A stretch of DNA of 64,000 nucleotides, taken from assembly GCF_964355755.1 (NCBI RefSeq), contig NC_092679.1:22134432-22198431 (forward strand), in the 5' to 3' direction. Of the stretch, positions 41,501-56,500 are shown in pieces. A program made the position numbers and the translations under genes. The notes under the pieces are model-generated. The model was not told the DNA's origin. It made no database searches and saw only the letters and a list, made by a program, of their open reading frames with translations. Source of the stretch: Antedon mediterranea. Taxonomy: Eukaryota > Echinodermata > Crinoidea > Comatulida > Antedonidae. Every line of letters starts with the position of its first letter. Positions within the stretch are counted from its first letter, which is position 1.

Positions 41501-44500
41501 AAGTTCTAGGTCTAAATATCTATTATTATGAAAAAAATATCTATATTTGGACATAAATATGATAATAATACTATCAATAATTATAATTAAATGTTTTACT
41601 AAATAGTATTTATAAAATAACTATATCAATTACCTTATATCTTTATCTATTCTACTGCATTATATGAGTCTTAATTAAAAAAAATCTCTAAATCTAAGGG
41701 TTAACACCTATACTGAAATTGTATATGTAATATCTTAATACGATACTAGACAGTGTAAAGCCGATCTGTAATAATCTCAGTTTTTATGCACGCGGATATA
41801 AATCCCTTCAACTCATAAATTATACGGTATATAAATGAAATCTACAAAGGGTAACCGTTCCATTACGCTTCGGTATGACGCGCCAAGTGTGCATTTATAC
41901 GGGAAAAACTATCTCGGTTATTTTCTCTATTAAAACTATACGATAGTCCTGTTATTAAAACAGAAATATTACTATATATTATAAAAATAATATAAAGCTC
42001 TGTCTACACTATCAAACTAGTTTGATAAAAAAAAACTCGGTGATGTGCCCAATAAGAGTGATATGACATCATCATGTCCATATATAAAGGCCTACATTTT
42101 TTGTCACATAAAGTTTGATAGTGAAAACAGAATTTTAAATATCTTTATTTCAAAATAAATTACAACACTTGGCGCTTCATAGTTTCCCATTATTTATTCG
42201 TATGCATACAGTACCAGACAGAATGTATAATGTCGATGAAGAATTTAATATATATTATTTAATATTGGAGATTTTTAATGGTTGTATCATTATAGGCCTA
42301 ATATGCGACAAATAGTTTGATCAATATTGTAGCTAAGATATGTGTGTGTTTTAATATGTTGATGATTATATGATTGATGAGGAGGCAACATTTATAATTT
42401 TTAATAAAACAATCTAATAAAGATGACGATGGTTAATTATATGCTAATAATATGTGAAAATAATATTATAACGAAGCAACACTATATATATAAGCCCTGG
42501 TGAAAGAAAGTGTTTTCCGAAAGCTATTTATCACTTCGTTTTAGATGTTTTACTTTATTGTTTTGCTTTAGCTGTTTGATTATTTTATTTGTATCGTCAT
42601 TATTATTATTATTGAGACCGAAACACTGCTATGTTAATTATAAATTGAGTAAGTAATTGTGCCTTTAGATTAATATTATAATGATCGATATGACGCAATG
42701 ATAACGTGAAGATGATAATGAAAATACCAACATTTTCTGTCCCATTTTTATTATTATAAGAAATTAGTGCGTAATCAATATTTAATGGTTGTTATCGGTC
42801 CCAGTGGTATATCCAGTGGTTGTTGCTACATTTATATCTCTGATCTCCGGTAATGTGCTTTGTGAATTCATCGGCCACTAAACTCGTAAATACACCATCA
42901 ATCAGCATATAGGCCCATGCTGACATGTGCTAGAAATAGGCTGGCCACGAACACGCCATATGGTACGGACTAGCCTACACGCTATAAATTACATTTATAG
43001 TCACTAATATCAATATTTATAATATATTTGTATAATAATGTACTAGGCTATACGTGTACGAGTTATTTTAAAACTAGGTTAGTTCCATCTAGACAATGTG
43101 TAGGCCTATCTGTCTGTATGTGGACTATTGTTATCACTGTTAAGAGGCCCTGGGAAAGCAGTTATACTCCGGTGCTAAAACTAAAGATAAAAGACAAGCC
43201 AAATATCTAGGCCTAAATATCGTTTTACATCGGGTCGATGAATCTCGGTCATACACGAGGTAGTCCCATTTGGGCGCATTGACATTTTTTTTCTGTAAAA
43301 TGTTTAGGCGGATTTGAACCATATCGCTTAGCATCGAACCAAAACGTTTGAAATTAAATTAAAGTTAAAGTTTGAACTATGCAGTCAGAATTGCTGCATG
43401 CGTTTCAGATGCATTTAGAATTATTCCATAGCGTTTAAAATTGACCCGGGCGTCTAGAATTTACCTATAGTGTTTAGAATTTACCTATAGCGTTTAGAAT
43501 TTACCCATAGCGTTAAGAATTTACCCATAGCACATTCAGAAGTTACCCATAGCGTTTAGAATTTATCCATAGCGTTTAGAATTTACCCATAGCGTATAGA
43601 ATTTACATATAGCGTTTAGAATTTACCCATACCGTTTGAAATTGAGCCGAGCGTCTAAAATTGAGCCGAGCGTCTAAAATTGACCTATGGGCGTTTAGAA
43701 TAGATCTATAACGTTTCGAATAATTCCATATATAATTAACCTAATGTTTAAAATTGACCAATGGCGTTTAGAATTGAAGGAATACACTTTTGAAATGTAA
43801 GTATACAAAATGTTCTTAATATTGATAATAATTAAAAAGCAAAAAAAAAAACAGGTATATCATACTTAAAAAATTGGCTTATGCAATGTAGGATATGTTT
43901 ACAAATGTATATATTAAACATCATGCATATCGTACTTTAAAAAATGACTTCAGTAGAATATGTTTACAAATGTGTATATTAAATATTATATTAAACTATT
44001 ATACATTATACGGATGTGATTTGACATTTGAATAATAAGACCATCTTAATAATTAACAATTGAATTATCGTCACTATTTTTGTAGGTCAAATATAACATT
44101 AAAATGATTAATTGATTACGATCAAAACACATTTAACACTATGGGGAAAAGGGTTCCATGATTTGTGACTCGATGGAGATTGTCGTAAAATGTCGACGAC
44201 TGCCGCTGTGCACAGATAACGAATTCCGGTGGGCGGTTCTTCTACAAATATCTCATGGGTTAAATTAATCATGTGGGAACTAAATGACGTCACAAATGCA
44301 TACGGTTACCATGGTAATCATTCAAGTGCTGCACGGATATGAAATTGTGAATAGCGAGACAAACGATGATAGTTGATAAGAAGAAACAATATTGGCGGAA
44401 TATTGTTATCTAATAAGGGAAGTGAGAGATGAACAAGATACTTATATTTTATTATTATTAATTTAGTTGCGCATTTGTTTTGCGTACGCGTAGCTTATGG

Positions 44501-47500
44501 TTCGCTCGCGCGTTCTTTGCGTTGTGGTTGTCTTCCTTAAGCTTGGTTCCCACTAGAACGTAACGCAAGGACGTAAACGCAACGCAAGCGTTTTAACCAA
44601 TGACAAGCGAAGTTATAGACAGTTAGCAATCACAAGCGAATAAGCCATCGCTTGTGATTGGTCAATTCACTTGCGTTGCGTTACGTCCTTGTGTTGCGTC
44701 GCTAGTGGGAACCACGCTTTACTCATTACCACCGCCAAATCTGTGGTGTTTTTAGACTTTTTTGTTCTTATAATTCGCAACTAATCTTATAATCATAAAA
44801 TAATAAAATGTAAGCCTATCACTAGTATGTGCGAATAATTTAGTTAGAAGTTTTTTTTTGTCTGTCTGCCTGTTCGACTCACGACCATGAAACATGGTTC
44901 AGGCAAATAAGCAGAATTGTCATGGATGAATAAGCTTAACGTAAGCACAACGCAAGCGATTTGACCAATGACAAGCCACTGTTCGGATAATCTGTCGCTT
45001 GTGATTGGCCAGCCCCTGTTGCGTTGCGTCCTATTGGGAAACAACCAAGCATTAAAATACGCATGCTACTTAGTATGATCGAAATTTGAAACAAAAAATC
45101 GAATGCACCGTAATTAAATAGTTCTAAGACTTGATAACGGTAAGTTTATAATGCTTTATAAAACTCTATAATATTAAAAATGAAATTTATTGCTTTTTCA
45201 TCTCAATAATACTGAAGTATCCGTTGGACGTTAATCGATGTTTATTTGCAGTTTCCATAGTAACCAAGTCATAAAAATCAACATCATGTTATATTAGACA
45301 AGGTTATTACAGACATAATTCAAGCTCTAAAAATATTATTATGTAAATTACAATGTAGCCTATTGTTGATATTCATGGATTGGTTTATTACATAACGCAT
45401 TTTAAAATGTAATACTAAGTGGATTCGGCTATTGTTATGCTAACAAACCGTTGTTCATTAGTCTATAGAACATGTCATTCAATAGTTAATCTCTGACATC
45501 GCGAAAGAGATACACGAGGTCTACACATACGCGCACCATTCGTATTGAAACGCGCATATTTGTCGGCGTTCAAAGAAAATAAACAATTACGTACGCGCGC
45601 GGTTTGTGTTGAGACGCGCATATATTTGTCGGCGTTCAAAGGGCAATTACGTAATATAACCTGTATATGATAGTTTGTTTGATATTAATTTTGCCTGTAT
45701 TTAGGTAATTATGATTATTACAAGATAAATTAATTGAAATATATACTTGTTAAGAACCAAATAAACATATTTGTATTTTTAAAGTTTTATACCACTTTAA
45801 TTGCCATTTCTTGTGTATTGCTTGTAGTCTTGTTATTGAAATTAAATTGAATGAATAAATGAATATAATAAAAATATGATAATACATATCAACAAGAATA
45901 TGAACATGACACCCACTCAGTGACACGACCTTTGACCGACTGTATTTATATGAAAGTTAATTATGATTCAGTATAAATAATTGGATTGTTTGGTCATTCA
46001 ATCACTGTAAAATGTGGCTACTAATGAAGTTGATGACAGTGATGGTTGATGATGATGATAATAATATTAACAATACAGTACTAATTATGATGATGACATT
46101 AATGATAGCCAATGATGAAGATGATGATTTTGAAGATGATGATGATGATGAAAGCCAATGATAATAATGATTATGATGGTGATGAAAGCCAATGATGATG
46201 ACGATTATGATAAAAGCTAATGATGATGATGATGATGATGATAAAAGCCAATGATGAGATGATGATGATTATGATAAAAGCTGCTGATGAAGATGATGTT
46301 GATGATTATGATAAAAGCCAATGATGAAGATGATGATGATGATTATGATAAAAGCCAATGATGATGATGATGATGATAAAAAGCCAATGATGAAGATGAT
46401 GATGATGATAATGATAAAAGCCACTGATGAAGATGATGATGATTATGATAAAAGCCAAAGATGAGGATGATGATGATAAAATGATAAAAGCCAATGATGA
46501 ATGATGATGATAACGATGATGATGATGATGATGATGATGGTAATGATTATTGTAAAAGCCAATGATTACGATGATGATGATGATGATAATTATGATAAAG
46601 CCAATGATGAACATGATGTTAATATATGTTGAAATTGACAATTATGACAATTGTTATATACGTGACGACGCTGAAACTGGAAGGTTATGACGTATGATGG
46701 TGATAAGGAGTACCGGTATATGATATAGACAACAAGAAACAGTATTGTAACAAATTCAATATCATTATATGTTTTAAAGAACAACCTAATCCACGTCATT
46801 TCTTTGAACTCGTATACTCTAATAATAATTTACATTTATAACCAATAAACTAACGGTTGTAACGTTCGTAGAGTCTTCTCCTCCCATAAACACGTTGTCA
46901 TTTCTATTCCCAACGGAACAATAACTCGCGACGTCGTCTACGCCTGCCTAATCATTACTTTCGACATCATTGTAATGTTCATTTATTACACAGACCTACA
47001 TAATGTTGAATAATTGATAACGCAATTGGATGTGAAGGTATAATGTTTCTCCAAGTCTTTTGTCCATGTTTTCACAATTTTTAAACGTTTACTTGTCATT
47101 GGAATATGAGTAGGAACGGAACAGAAATTAGAAAAACGCGTTTATGATTTGATATTTTTACTGTTTACACACTAAATTCATATTATATATTTATTACTTA
47201 AGGTTAAATATTAACATAAGTCAGGAAACACCATCTTTTGTCCATGTTTTCATGATTTTTAAACGTTTAATTATCATTGGAATATGGATCGGAAGCGTCA
47301 GAAATGAGAGAAACGCGTTAATGCTTTGTTCTTCTTACTGTTTACACACTAAATTCAAGATTCAATTCATATTATATATTTATTACTTAAGGTTAAATAT
47401 TAAAATAAATCCTGCAACATCACTTGGCCGCTGTAGAAAAATAACTGAAGTATCAATGTTGCTGCAAAGGTTTATATTTTAAAATAAACAGACGGTATAT

Positions 47501-50500
47501 AAATTTAAAACCGGGAACCCGGAGTCCCCCTTTAAAGCTTGGTTCCCACTAGGACGTAACACAAGGACAAAAACGCAACGCAAGCGTGTTAACCAATGAA
47601 CAGTTTGAATAATCCATCGCTTGTGATTGGTCAATTCACTTAAGTTGCGTTACGTCCTTGCGTTGCGTCTCTAGTGGGAACCAAGCTTTAGTTTAAAAAT
47701 ACGTAATATAGGCCTATGGTCAATAATATCAACAACTTGCAATACGATCATTCATTCTGTGTTTATCTAGCTTATTTTCTTCATGTGTTATGTTCTTGGA
47801 TGATATATAATCCTATACTGTGCTATTTTATGTCTTGTATAATAAAATATAATACTAAGCTATGATAATGCGTATATTAAAGACCATATAGCGTAACCTG
47901 CCGTAATTGTTGGCTGCGCGTGTTAGTGCGCCCTCAAAAGAGTTAAGTCACACTCAAGCAAAATGTACAGTTGGCCTAAAGCTACACTAACAAACTAGTT
48001 TGAAAGTGTAATGTGCCCAAATATGGTAGTGATATGACCATATAATGTCCATATATGGGCACATCACATTTGTCACACATTTTGATAGTGTAGACAAGGC
48101 TTGACATAACAATAAAAAAGTGTATATTTAACTATTATCATTGTTCGTGTTAGTTATCGTCCGGAAGACCCACTGTAAACGGGCCTTTAGGCATAATTGT
48201 CCTCAGTATCGTAGTAATCAGACCACGAATGAATATGATTATGAAATTATTATTATAATATGATGATAATAATAATAACGTATACATTGTGCTTCTATAA
48301 ATTTGTTTTCAATTATAAAACATTTACCAAATAATTATATATTTTAAAAACAACTGGACCGTCAGACCTACCTCTCATAGCCTACTTAAACGTTACTATG
48401 CCGTGACATAATTACATCATGACCTAAATATTCCACATTTTATAAGTATTGCGCGCACTCATTACAACATCTTGAACGATTAAGTGAATATTGATGGTAT
48501 ATGTCAGACGTGCTCAATGTTTGGTATATGATACATGTTGTATAAATGTAAATTTCATGACAGGAGGGGGAGGGGGGTTGATTTGGTCAACCGCATAATA
48601 CTTGTATTATCTACTTTACATTATGCATATTAATCCACACCCCCCCCCCCCCCTCTGCCCATCCGATGACCACGATAAAGTCGATCCATTGAATGGTTTT
48701 GAATGAGAATATAAATGTGAATAAATATAAAATAATGATTAATTATGAATTAATGAATATGAAAAGAAAAGAATAGAAAAAAGAAAAGAATGAATAGAAA
48801 TATAATATAAATGAATATGAATGAAAATTAATGAATGAATATTAATGAATGAATAAAAATGAATATGAATAAAAATGAATGAATAAAAATGAATATTAAT
48901 GAAAGTGAATGAATGAATATGAATATTAATGAATGAATACAAATTCATATGACTATTAATGAATGAATATGAATGAAAATGAATATGAATGAAAATGAAT
49001 ATGAATAAAAATGAATGAATAAAAATGAATATGAATGAAAGTGAATGAATGAATATGAATATTAATGATTGAATACAAATTCATATGAATATTAATGAAT
49101 GATATGAATGAAAATGAATATGAATGAAAATGAATATGAATGAAATTGAATATGAATGAAAAGGAATGAATAAAAATGAATATGAATGAATATGAATGAA
49201 TGAATATGAATATTAATGAATGAATACAAATTCATATGAATATTAATGAATGAATATGAATATTAATGAACGAATGAAAATGAATGAATAAAAATGAATA
49301 TGAATGAAAGTGAATGAATGAATATGAATATTAATGAATGAATACAAATTCATATGAATATTAATGAATGAATATGAATGAAAATGAATATGAATGAAAA
49401 TGAATATGAATGAAAATGAATATGAATGAAATTGAATATGAATGAAATTGAATATGAATGAAAAGGAATGAATAAAAATGAATATGAATGAAAATGAATG
49501 AATGCATATGAATATTAATGAATGAAAATGAATGAATGTAAATAAATATGAATAAATTTGAATGAAAATTAATGAATGAATATGAATATTAATTATTGAA
49601 TATCAATATTAATGAATGAATAATAATGAATGAAACTGAATGAAATAATGAATGATATGAATGAATGCTGACGACGAAGATAGATGTTATGCTGATTTTG
49701 ATATGAAATGATTATGTAGGTCAAGATAATGATAAAAGTATTTTGAAAGGTAATAACGTGTAATACCGAACATGCTCTTTCTTTCTACAAATATATTAGT
49801 TTATTCATATCGATTATTTTCTCGTCCGTTCGTCAAGCTCCCTCGGCATTTTCTGTCTTTTTGACACCATAAATCGTCATAATGGTTTAGACCAAATTGA
49901 ATAATCATACGCGTTCACACTATATCGAAACCAAAACATGTTTGTTTAATTTACCGTTACCGATAAGAAAGAGTTGACACTATGATATTTCGAGCTTAGT
50001 GTGAAGAAACGGTCAACAGACTGTCCTGAGTTATTTATTTGATTTTGTGTTACCAAAATGAGAATCGAAATGTGTTCAAATACACAGATTGAACAGATCG
50101 CGAGCACCGGTTGTCCGATTCTCGTTATGTTCTTTTATCGGATAAATGATTTTCATTTTCGCAATTACTAAAGTTTGGTTTCCACTTGGACGACGCAACG
50201 CAATGACGTAAGCGTACCATAACGCTTGGTTCCTACTAGGACGTAAGCGCACCGGAAGTAATTGACTAATTACAACGCGATGGATCATTCAACTGTCGAA
50301 TGTGATTGGTTAACTCACTTGCGTTGAGCCGACGTCTGCGTGGCATCCAGCTTGTTTCCCACTAGAACGCAACGCAAGGACGTAAATGCAACGTAAAGCG
50401 TGGTTCCCACTAGCGACGCAACACAAGGACGTAACGCAACGCAAGTGAATTGACCAATTACAAGCCATGGCTTATTCGCTTGTGATTGCTAACTGTCTAT

Positions 50501-53500
50501 AACTTCGCTTGTCATTGGTTAAAACGCTTGTGTTGCGTTTACATCCTTGCGTTACGTTCTAGTGGGAACCAAGCTTTAGCGAGATAATCAATAACAAGCT
50601 TACAATTATTCGAACTTTCGCTTGTCATTGGTCAACACGCTTGCGTTGCGTTACGTCTTTGCATTTTTTCTCTAGTGGGAACCAAGCTTTAGCAGGCGCA
50701 ACAGAGCGTCGCTGTTTAGATAAATTACCTTCACATGAAGTCAGTCTACGCTGTCGTAATATCGGATCGCATCAACGACAACGCAGAATTCTAAAATGGG
50801 GCTGTACACTGAAGCTATCGCGACGCTGATTGCCTCTGTTGCTCTGTGGTTTTTGACGTCGAGTGTGTCGTGATCGAAAGGTCCGTCGTAGTGTTTACAC
50901 ACGTGTGGTTAAGCTTATTAGCGCTTCACTGGTCCGGGTCGTGTTTTACACAATGTTTAGACACTTTCAAAATGTTATTATAAACGTAAATGAGACGTAA
51001 ATAATCCCTATAATCTTGTTTCATAATTGGCATTAAATCCCAATACTGTGAATTTTACACGTTAATTAACAAAATTCGTGATATCCTGTTCGTGGTATCA
51101 TGATGAGATATTTCGAAAACACATGACTGGTTTTTTATGCTTTATCTTTTCAAAATCGTATATCTGCCTCAAAGACGGTTCGCGAATGTAATAAAATGTT
51201 ACGACTCATTTTAATACGATGTTTATTCAACATTAAACGGAAAACTCAGAAGGTTTCCGTAACTGTTTAATAGATGTATGTGAAGGACCATTCAAACAGT
51301 GTCAGGAAAATTATGTACACGTTGTCATATTATATGTATCACATGTGATGCATGTATTATATGTAATAAATGTATGTGAAGGACCTTTCAAACAGTGCGT
51401 TTTATTCATCTTACTGTTTATTATTGTTTATCATAATCTTTTCAGTATCATAGGAAAATTATGTATACACTGTCATATGTATCACATGTGATGCTTGTAA
51501 TATAGGTCATAAGCTTCAATCATCCCTAACGTATAACAGAGGCGCCAGATTTAATGCAATTTTATTCACCATTTAAAATACATTTGAGATGTATGCATTT
51601 TTAATTCTGTATGTATTCGCCACTAGTTATTTGTCACGTCATCATTAATATCAATCGCTATCACAGTCTTGTGGAAAAAAGTTTATTCAGATTTCAATTA
51701 AAAGAGTGAAATCCACTTTTTAGAGTGACTTGCACTGTTTTGAGAAGCGTGCTAAACGATTGAAATTCACGATGGTTCATTCAGTTCATTCTTCAAAGAG
51801 TGAACTGTTTAACAGGCTTAAAGAATGAAAATTCCCCTTTTAGAGTGAAAACACTTTCACTATAATTATTTTCACTCGTTTAAAAGAGTAATGATAATTA
51901 ATGTGAAGTTAAATCCTTACTTGTATTTATTTATTTATTCGAAACTTCGTCATGTGTTTTGTCGAATACAAAAGTGTGTATGTTATATCATAGTCACTAT
52001 CTAACATTAGCATGATTGTTGTAATACTAAAACGTTGCGAGGCTATTTTTTGAATTACAGAAAACAGCATCTGAGCCGTGAATATTGTACAACCACATCA
52101 TAATTGAATGGATAATATTATCGGGTGTAGATACTACTTTCACCGAGTTACACTAATACGATTTATTTTCGGTTTCTTAATCATTCGACATCATTTTGAT
52201 ATCTACGCCCGAGAGAAAATGATTAAATGTGATAACGGTAGAATATTTCATTTCTTTAATAATCTTCGTATTATCTAGATAACATGGGTTATTTTTCATA
52301 AATATTTAGATTATGCCTTGTAGCCACGATAATAATAAGTTGCAAGAGGGAATATGTTGAAAAAGAAGGTATTTTGAATTCCTGGGTGATGATGCTGATA
52401 ATACGGATTGTGTGTGATACATACTGATGATAATGATACTAACAATTAAGTTCCTGATGTTTAAGATCCTGATGATGATGATGATGAGCCTGATGATTGT
52501 GTGTAATACATACTGATGATAATGGTTGAAGATTATGGTACTGATGATGATGATTATGATGATGATCCTAATGATTATGAGCATGATGATTATGATACGG
52601 ATGATTATGGTACTAATGATGATGATCATGATGAATATGAGCCTGATGATTGTGTGTGATACATACTGATGATTATGGTACTTATACTGATGACGATGAC
52701 GTTGATCCTGATGATTATGATCCTGATACCGTATGTGATGCATACTAATACTGATGATTATGATACTGATAATAGTGATAACTAGTATGTAGTACTAATG
52801 AGTGTGATAATGATAATGACACAGATGATATACCGTATGTTTCAATGAAGAACAAAATTTGTAATATATACTATTATTATTATTATACTAAAACTATTAG
52901 TAGATTGAACTGTAGTTTAAACACGTATCGATTTTTCAGCAGTACCAGTAATATATGACTGTAAATAACAAAAGTACGCTCAGAAATATGAACATAATCC
53001 GCTGTACTTTAAGCCGTAACTTAATTATCCAAATGCCCTGATTATTATAAGAATAATATTACGATAGTGTTTGCTAAGTTTTATTTGATTAGTGTAGTAT
53101 TTATTTAAAACATGCACTAAATGGAACTTAACTATTTATATTGTAAATACTGAGTTTGCCCTTAGAAAAAATGCGTAAGACGCCTTGATATCTCATTTAC
53201 ATATGGCGGTTACCATGTAAATTCCGGTTTAATGTACCGGTAGTATTAAGCATCCGTCTATTTACAGTATGGACACGCATTTAATCAAAGTCTCCATTTA
53301 CACACATTTTAAGTTCCCTGTTATCTACAAGAGAAATTACGCTAAATGTTAACGTACTTAAATGCGCTCGCAATTACATATAGTAAAGTAACCTAGTACT
53401 AAGCAATCGTTTATACATACATGCATTCTGCGTACGGAATTATAGCGACCGATACCAAAACATGTGTCCACACGTATGCTAAACTTGTATGCGTATTATA

Positions 53501-56500
53501 GCAACTGTTACCAATGTGTGTCCACACGTACCAAACATCTGAAAGTCAGTTTCTATGTAATGTGGTACACTGGTTCTGTACATTTAATTTTCTATATATA
53601 CTTATTGTTGGTATTCAACAAACTAAGAACAGTTTCAACATATTGTAACAGTTACTGGTAGGAATATTTACATTTCTGTTGTTAAAACAGATGGAATTAT
53701 GCTAATTAATCTCTCAATTTGTAGGCCTGTTTACTTGTTTGTTTCTTAACGTGCCTGCTGAATGTAGACACGGGTACATATGTCATTATATACTGCACAT
53801 ACAATAGTTAACAATAACTAGATTTAATTCGTCACTATGACGAATTATAGGTTATATGCATTGATTTAAATAAAGATAATTGATTTTTAAAAGATATATT
53901 GATTGATTGATTTTCTCAGAATCTTTAATTATTTATAATATATGATAGGACCTTGCTAACGCGAACACCATAGCCGGTATCACAATCCGATCAAAGATCC
54001 CTCTGCGTATAATGTCATAAACCGCATTTGTTGTTACATAATAATAAAGACATAAAGTAACTTTTTATCTAGATTTCATTATAAATCATGTGTATAATCT
54101 ATACACTAAGAAATAAATTTGAACAAACAATACGGATAATAAAAAAAAAAATCTTATTTCGTTTCCCAAGGTGAGACTCGAACTCGGTACCTTGAATGGC
54201 ATAGACACGAGCACAGCCCATCGAGCCATACACAACTGACTAAAAGTAGAGGAGAAAAATTCCTCCGTGTATTTACTATGCAGTAACCACTTTGGTGCAG
54301 ATAGATTATTACATACCGCAATGGATTATAATGTTTTACTATGATGACATCTTTAAAAATTGAAAAAAATGATGCACTGTCAAACTATATACTTTTAACT
54401 TTAATATATGAACTTCTTAAGGAAGAAAGTTAATGTTAAGTTTGTTATTTTGGCCTAAGAAAATGTTATAATTTGTTTGATTGTCGAAATTAATTTTGTT
54501 AAATTTAATATGCCATTAATGATGACTTAATCAACTTTTGTTCTTCTAATTTCATAATAAATTATACATATGATACATACACTTCAAGAAAATTAAATAA
54601 AAAATAGGTGTTCCCGAGCATTCTAACGATATATATTAATTTTAAAATTTAGCATATTTTCACCATTTTGTTAACTTACAAGTGCGTAGCCTGTCACTTT
54701 TGACGTGCTCGTATAACGCTGTTTCGCGTTGAAAAGTGAATAAAATATGATGATATTATTAAAGAAAGGTTATACAACAGTAATCGGACAAAAACAGTGC
54801 GCATTAACGTTTGACGCGCAGTGCACGTGCAAAAATCTGCGCACTCATGGCAATTTTTTAAACGCTTAAAATTGCCTGAAACGTACTCTAATTTCATCGA
54901 AAATAAATTCTGACAATTTTCAACATTTTAAGCGCGCGTACGCATGCGTTATATGCGCTACGCACGTAATTGTATTGCCATATGATGAAATATGACCTGA
55001 AATTTATGAGTACCAAATTTTGTTTAAAAGTGATTCATGCTTGTGAAGATATGATTACAAACGTGATTTCGTTAAATTGCGCGTAGACCGCGTAATGTTT
55101 GATTGCGCACCCTGAAAACATAACCACATCGATTCCTGGCCATAAGGAATATACTCTGAAAAATTGACTTAGATAGATGAAACTGATATCAAGATAATTC
55201 ACGGACAAAATAGTGCTAAGGAAAGAATAAATAAAGAAATAAATAAAGATTCTGACAGAATCAAGAGGTTATATGCATATCATGCATATAACCTAATAAC
55301 CTAATTAAATAATCCTAACCTATGACGTTATAAAATTTAAATGATTTGATCATTCACAGGTGAAAGAATGATTCGTCCATTGTGATTGGACAAATTACTT
55401 TGCGCGTATGATCTTGCGTTACATCATTGTGTTGCGTTCTAATTTGAACCAAGAATATCTTGAAATAATTTGATTTAGATCCAAAATAATGATTTCATGA
55501 GTAAGTTCTCTTCTCTTCTTCTTTCTTGTATCAAACAAAAAACAATTTAATACAAAAGATAGCCAAGGTATAGCCGAAGCTAATCAAGCTTGGTACCTTT
55601 TATCTTAACTAACTTAAGCTACAAAATTAACAAATAAATAACAGAACTTAAAAGAAAATAAAAATTTGATAACGTCAAAAACAAAACAAAAAATGTTGAA
55701 TAATAAATAAATAACATAACATAAAGTGCTGTATGTACTATACTGTAATAAACAAAACCATATCAGTTCAATAGATAATATCTGATGAATTAACAATAAG
55801 AGCGTTTGCGAAACTAAGAATAATATACCTTTTATATACTTATTTATTTCTTCTGTTGGATCGACAGAAAAAGAAATTACTCGTAAATCATGATAATATA
55901 ATACCCTAGATTAGGCCTAGCTCAAGACTTGTTATAACCTACAAGTGTATCCCATAATAGTCTTATGTGAATTATTTATGTTCCTCAGTTCTCACGAGAC
56001 TATACGAGTGTGTATCGATTCTGAAGAAATCGCCTGTAATTAATAAGACTTAGCAGGTTGATGTGAAGTGGCCTCCTGTCTCATGCCTTTTAATAAGGGT
56101 ATGGTAATGGCATTATATTGCAGAATTTAATATGAAAATATTATATGAAAATATTATATGAAAATATAATTTACCGTGAATAGAATAATTGGCCTTATTA
56201 AATTCATCTTCTGGCATTGTTGTTGTTCTGATTTAACTGTATTTTCATATTTATTTTGTATTATCCAGCTGTTGCTCACAGTACAGATGTGTTGTTTGGA
56301 TAATAAGATACATAGTATATGATACCGTAGGACAACTCTAATAAGGAGACACCTTTGGGATACAATAGCATCTCCTCTTATGATGCTGACCACTGAATAG
56401 GGTTGGCCTTATAAAGAGTGAAACCTTATATTGCACAGCTATCGTTTTAATTGAAAGTGTCCTCTTAATAGGGGAAGGGCCGGGGAGAGGTTATTGGGAG

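Noticed and set aside
46306-46641. 111-codon Ile/His-rich minus-strand frame
   Set aside because: Translation of a GAT microsatellite.
48739-48948. Minus-strand frame with repeated FINIHSF-like words
   Set aside because: Translation of the GAAT array.
52306-52743. 145-codon Ile-rich minus-strand frame
   Set aside because: Translation of an irregular GAT array.
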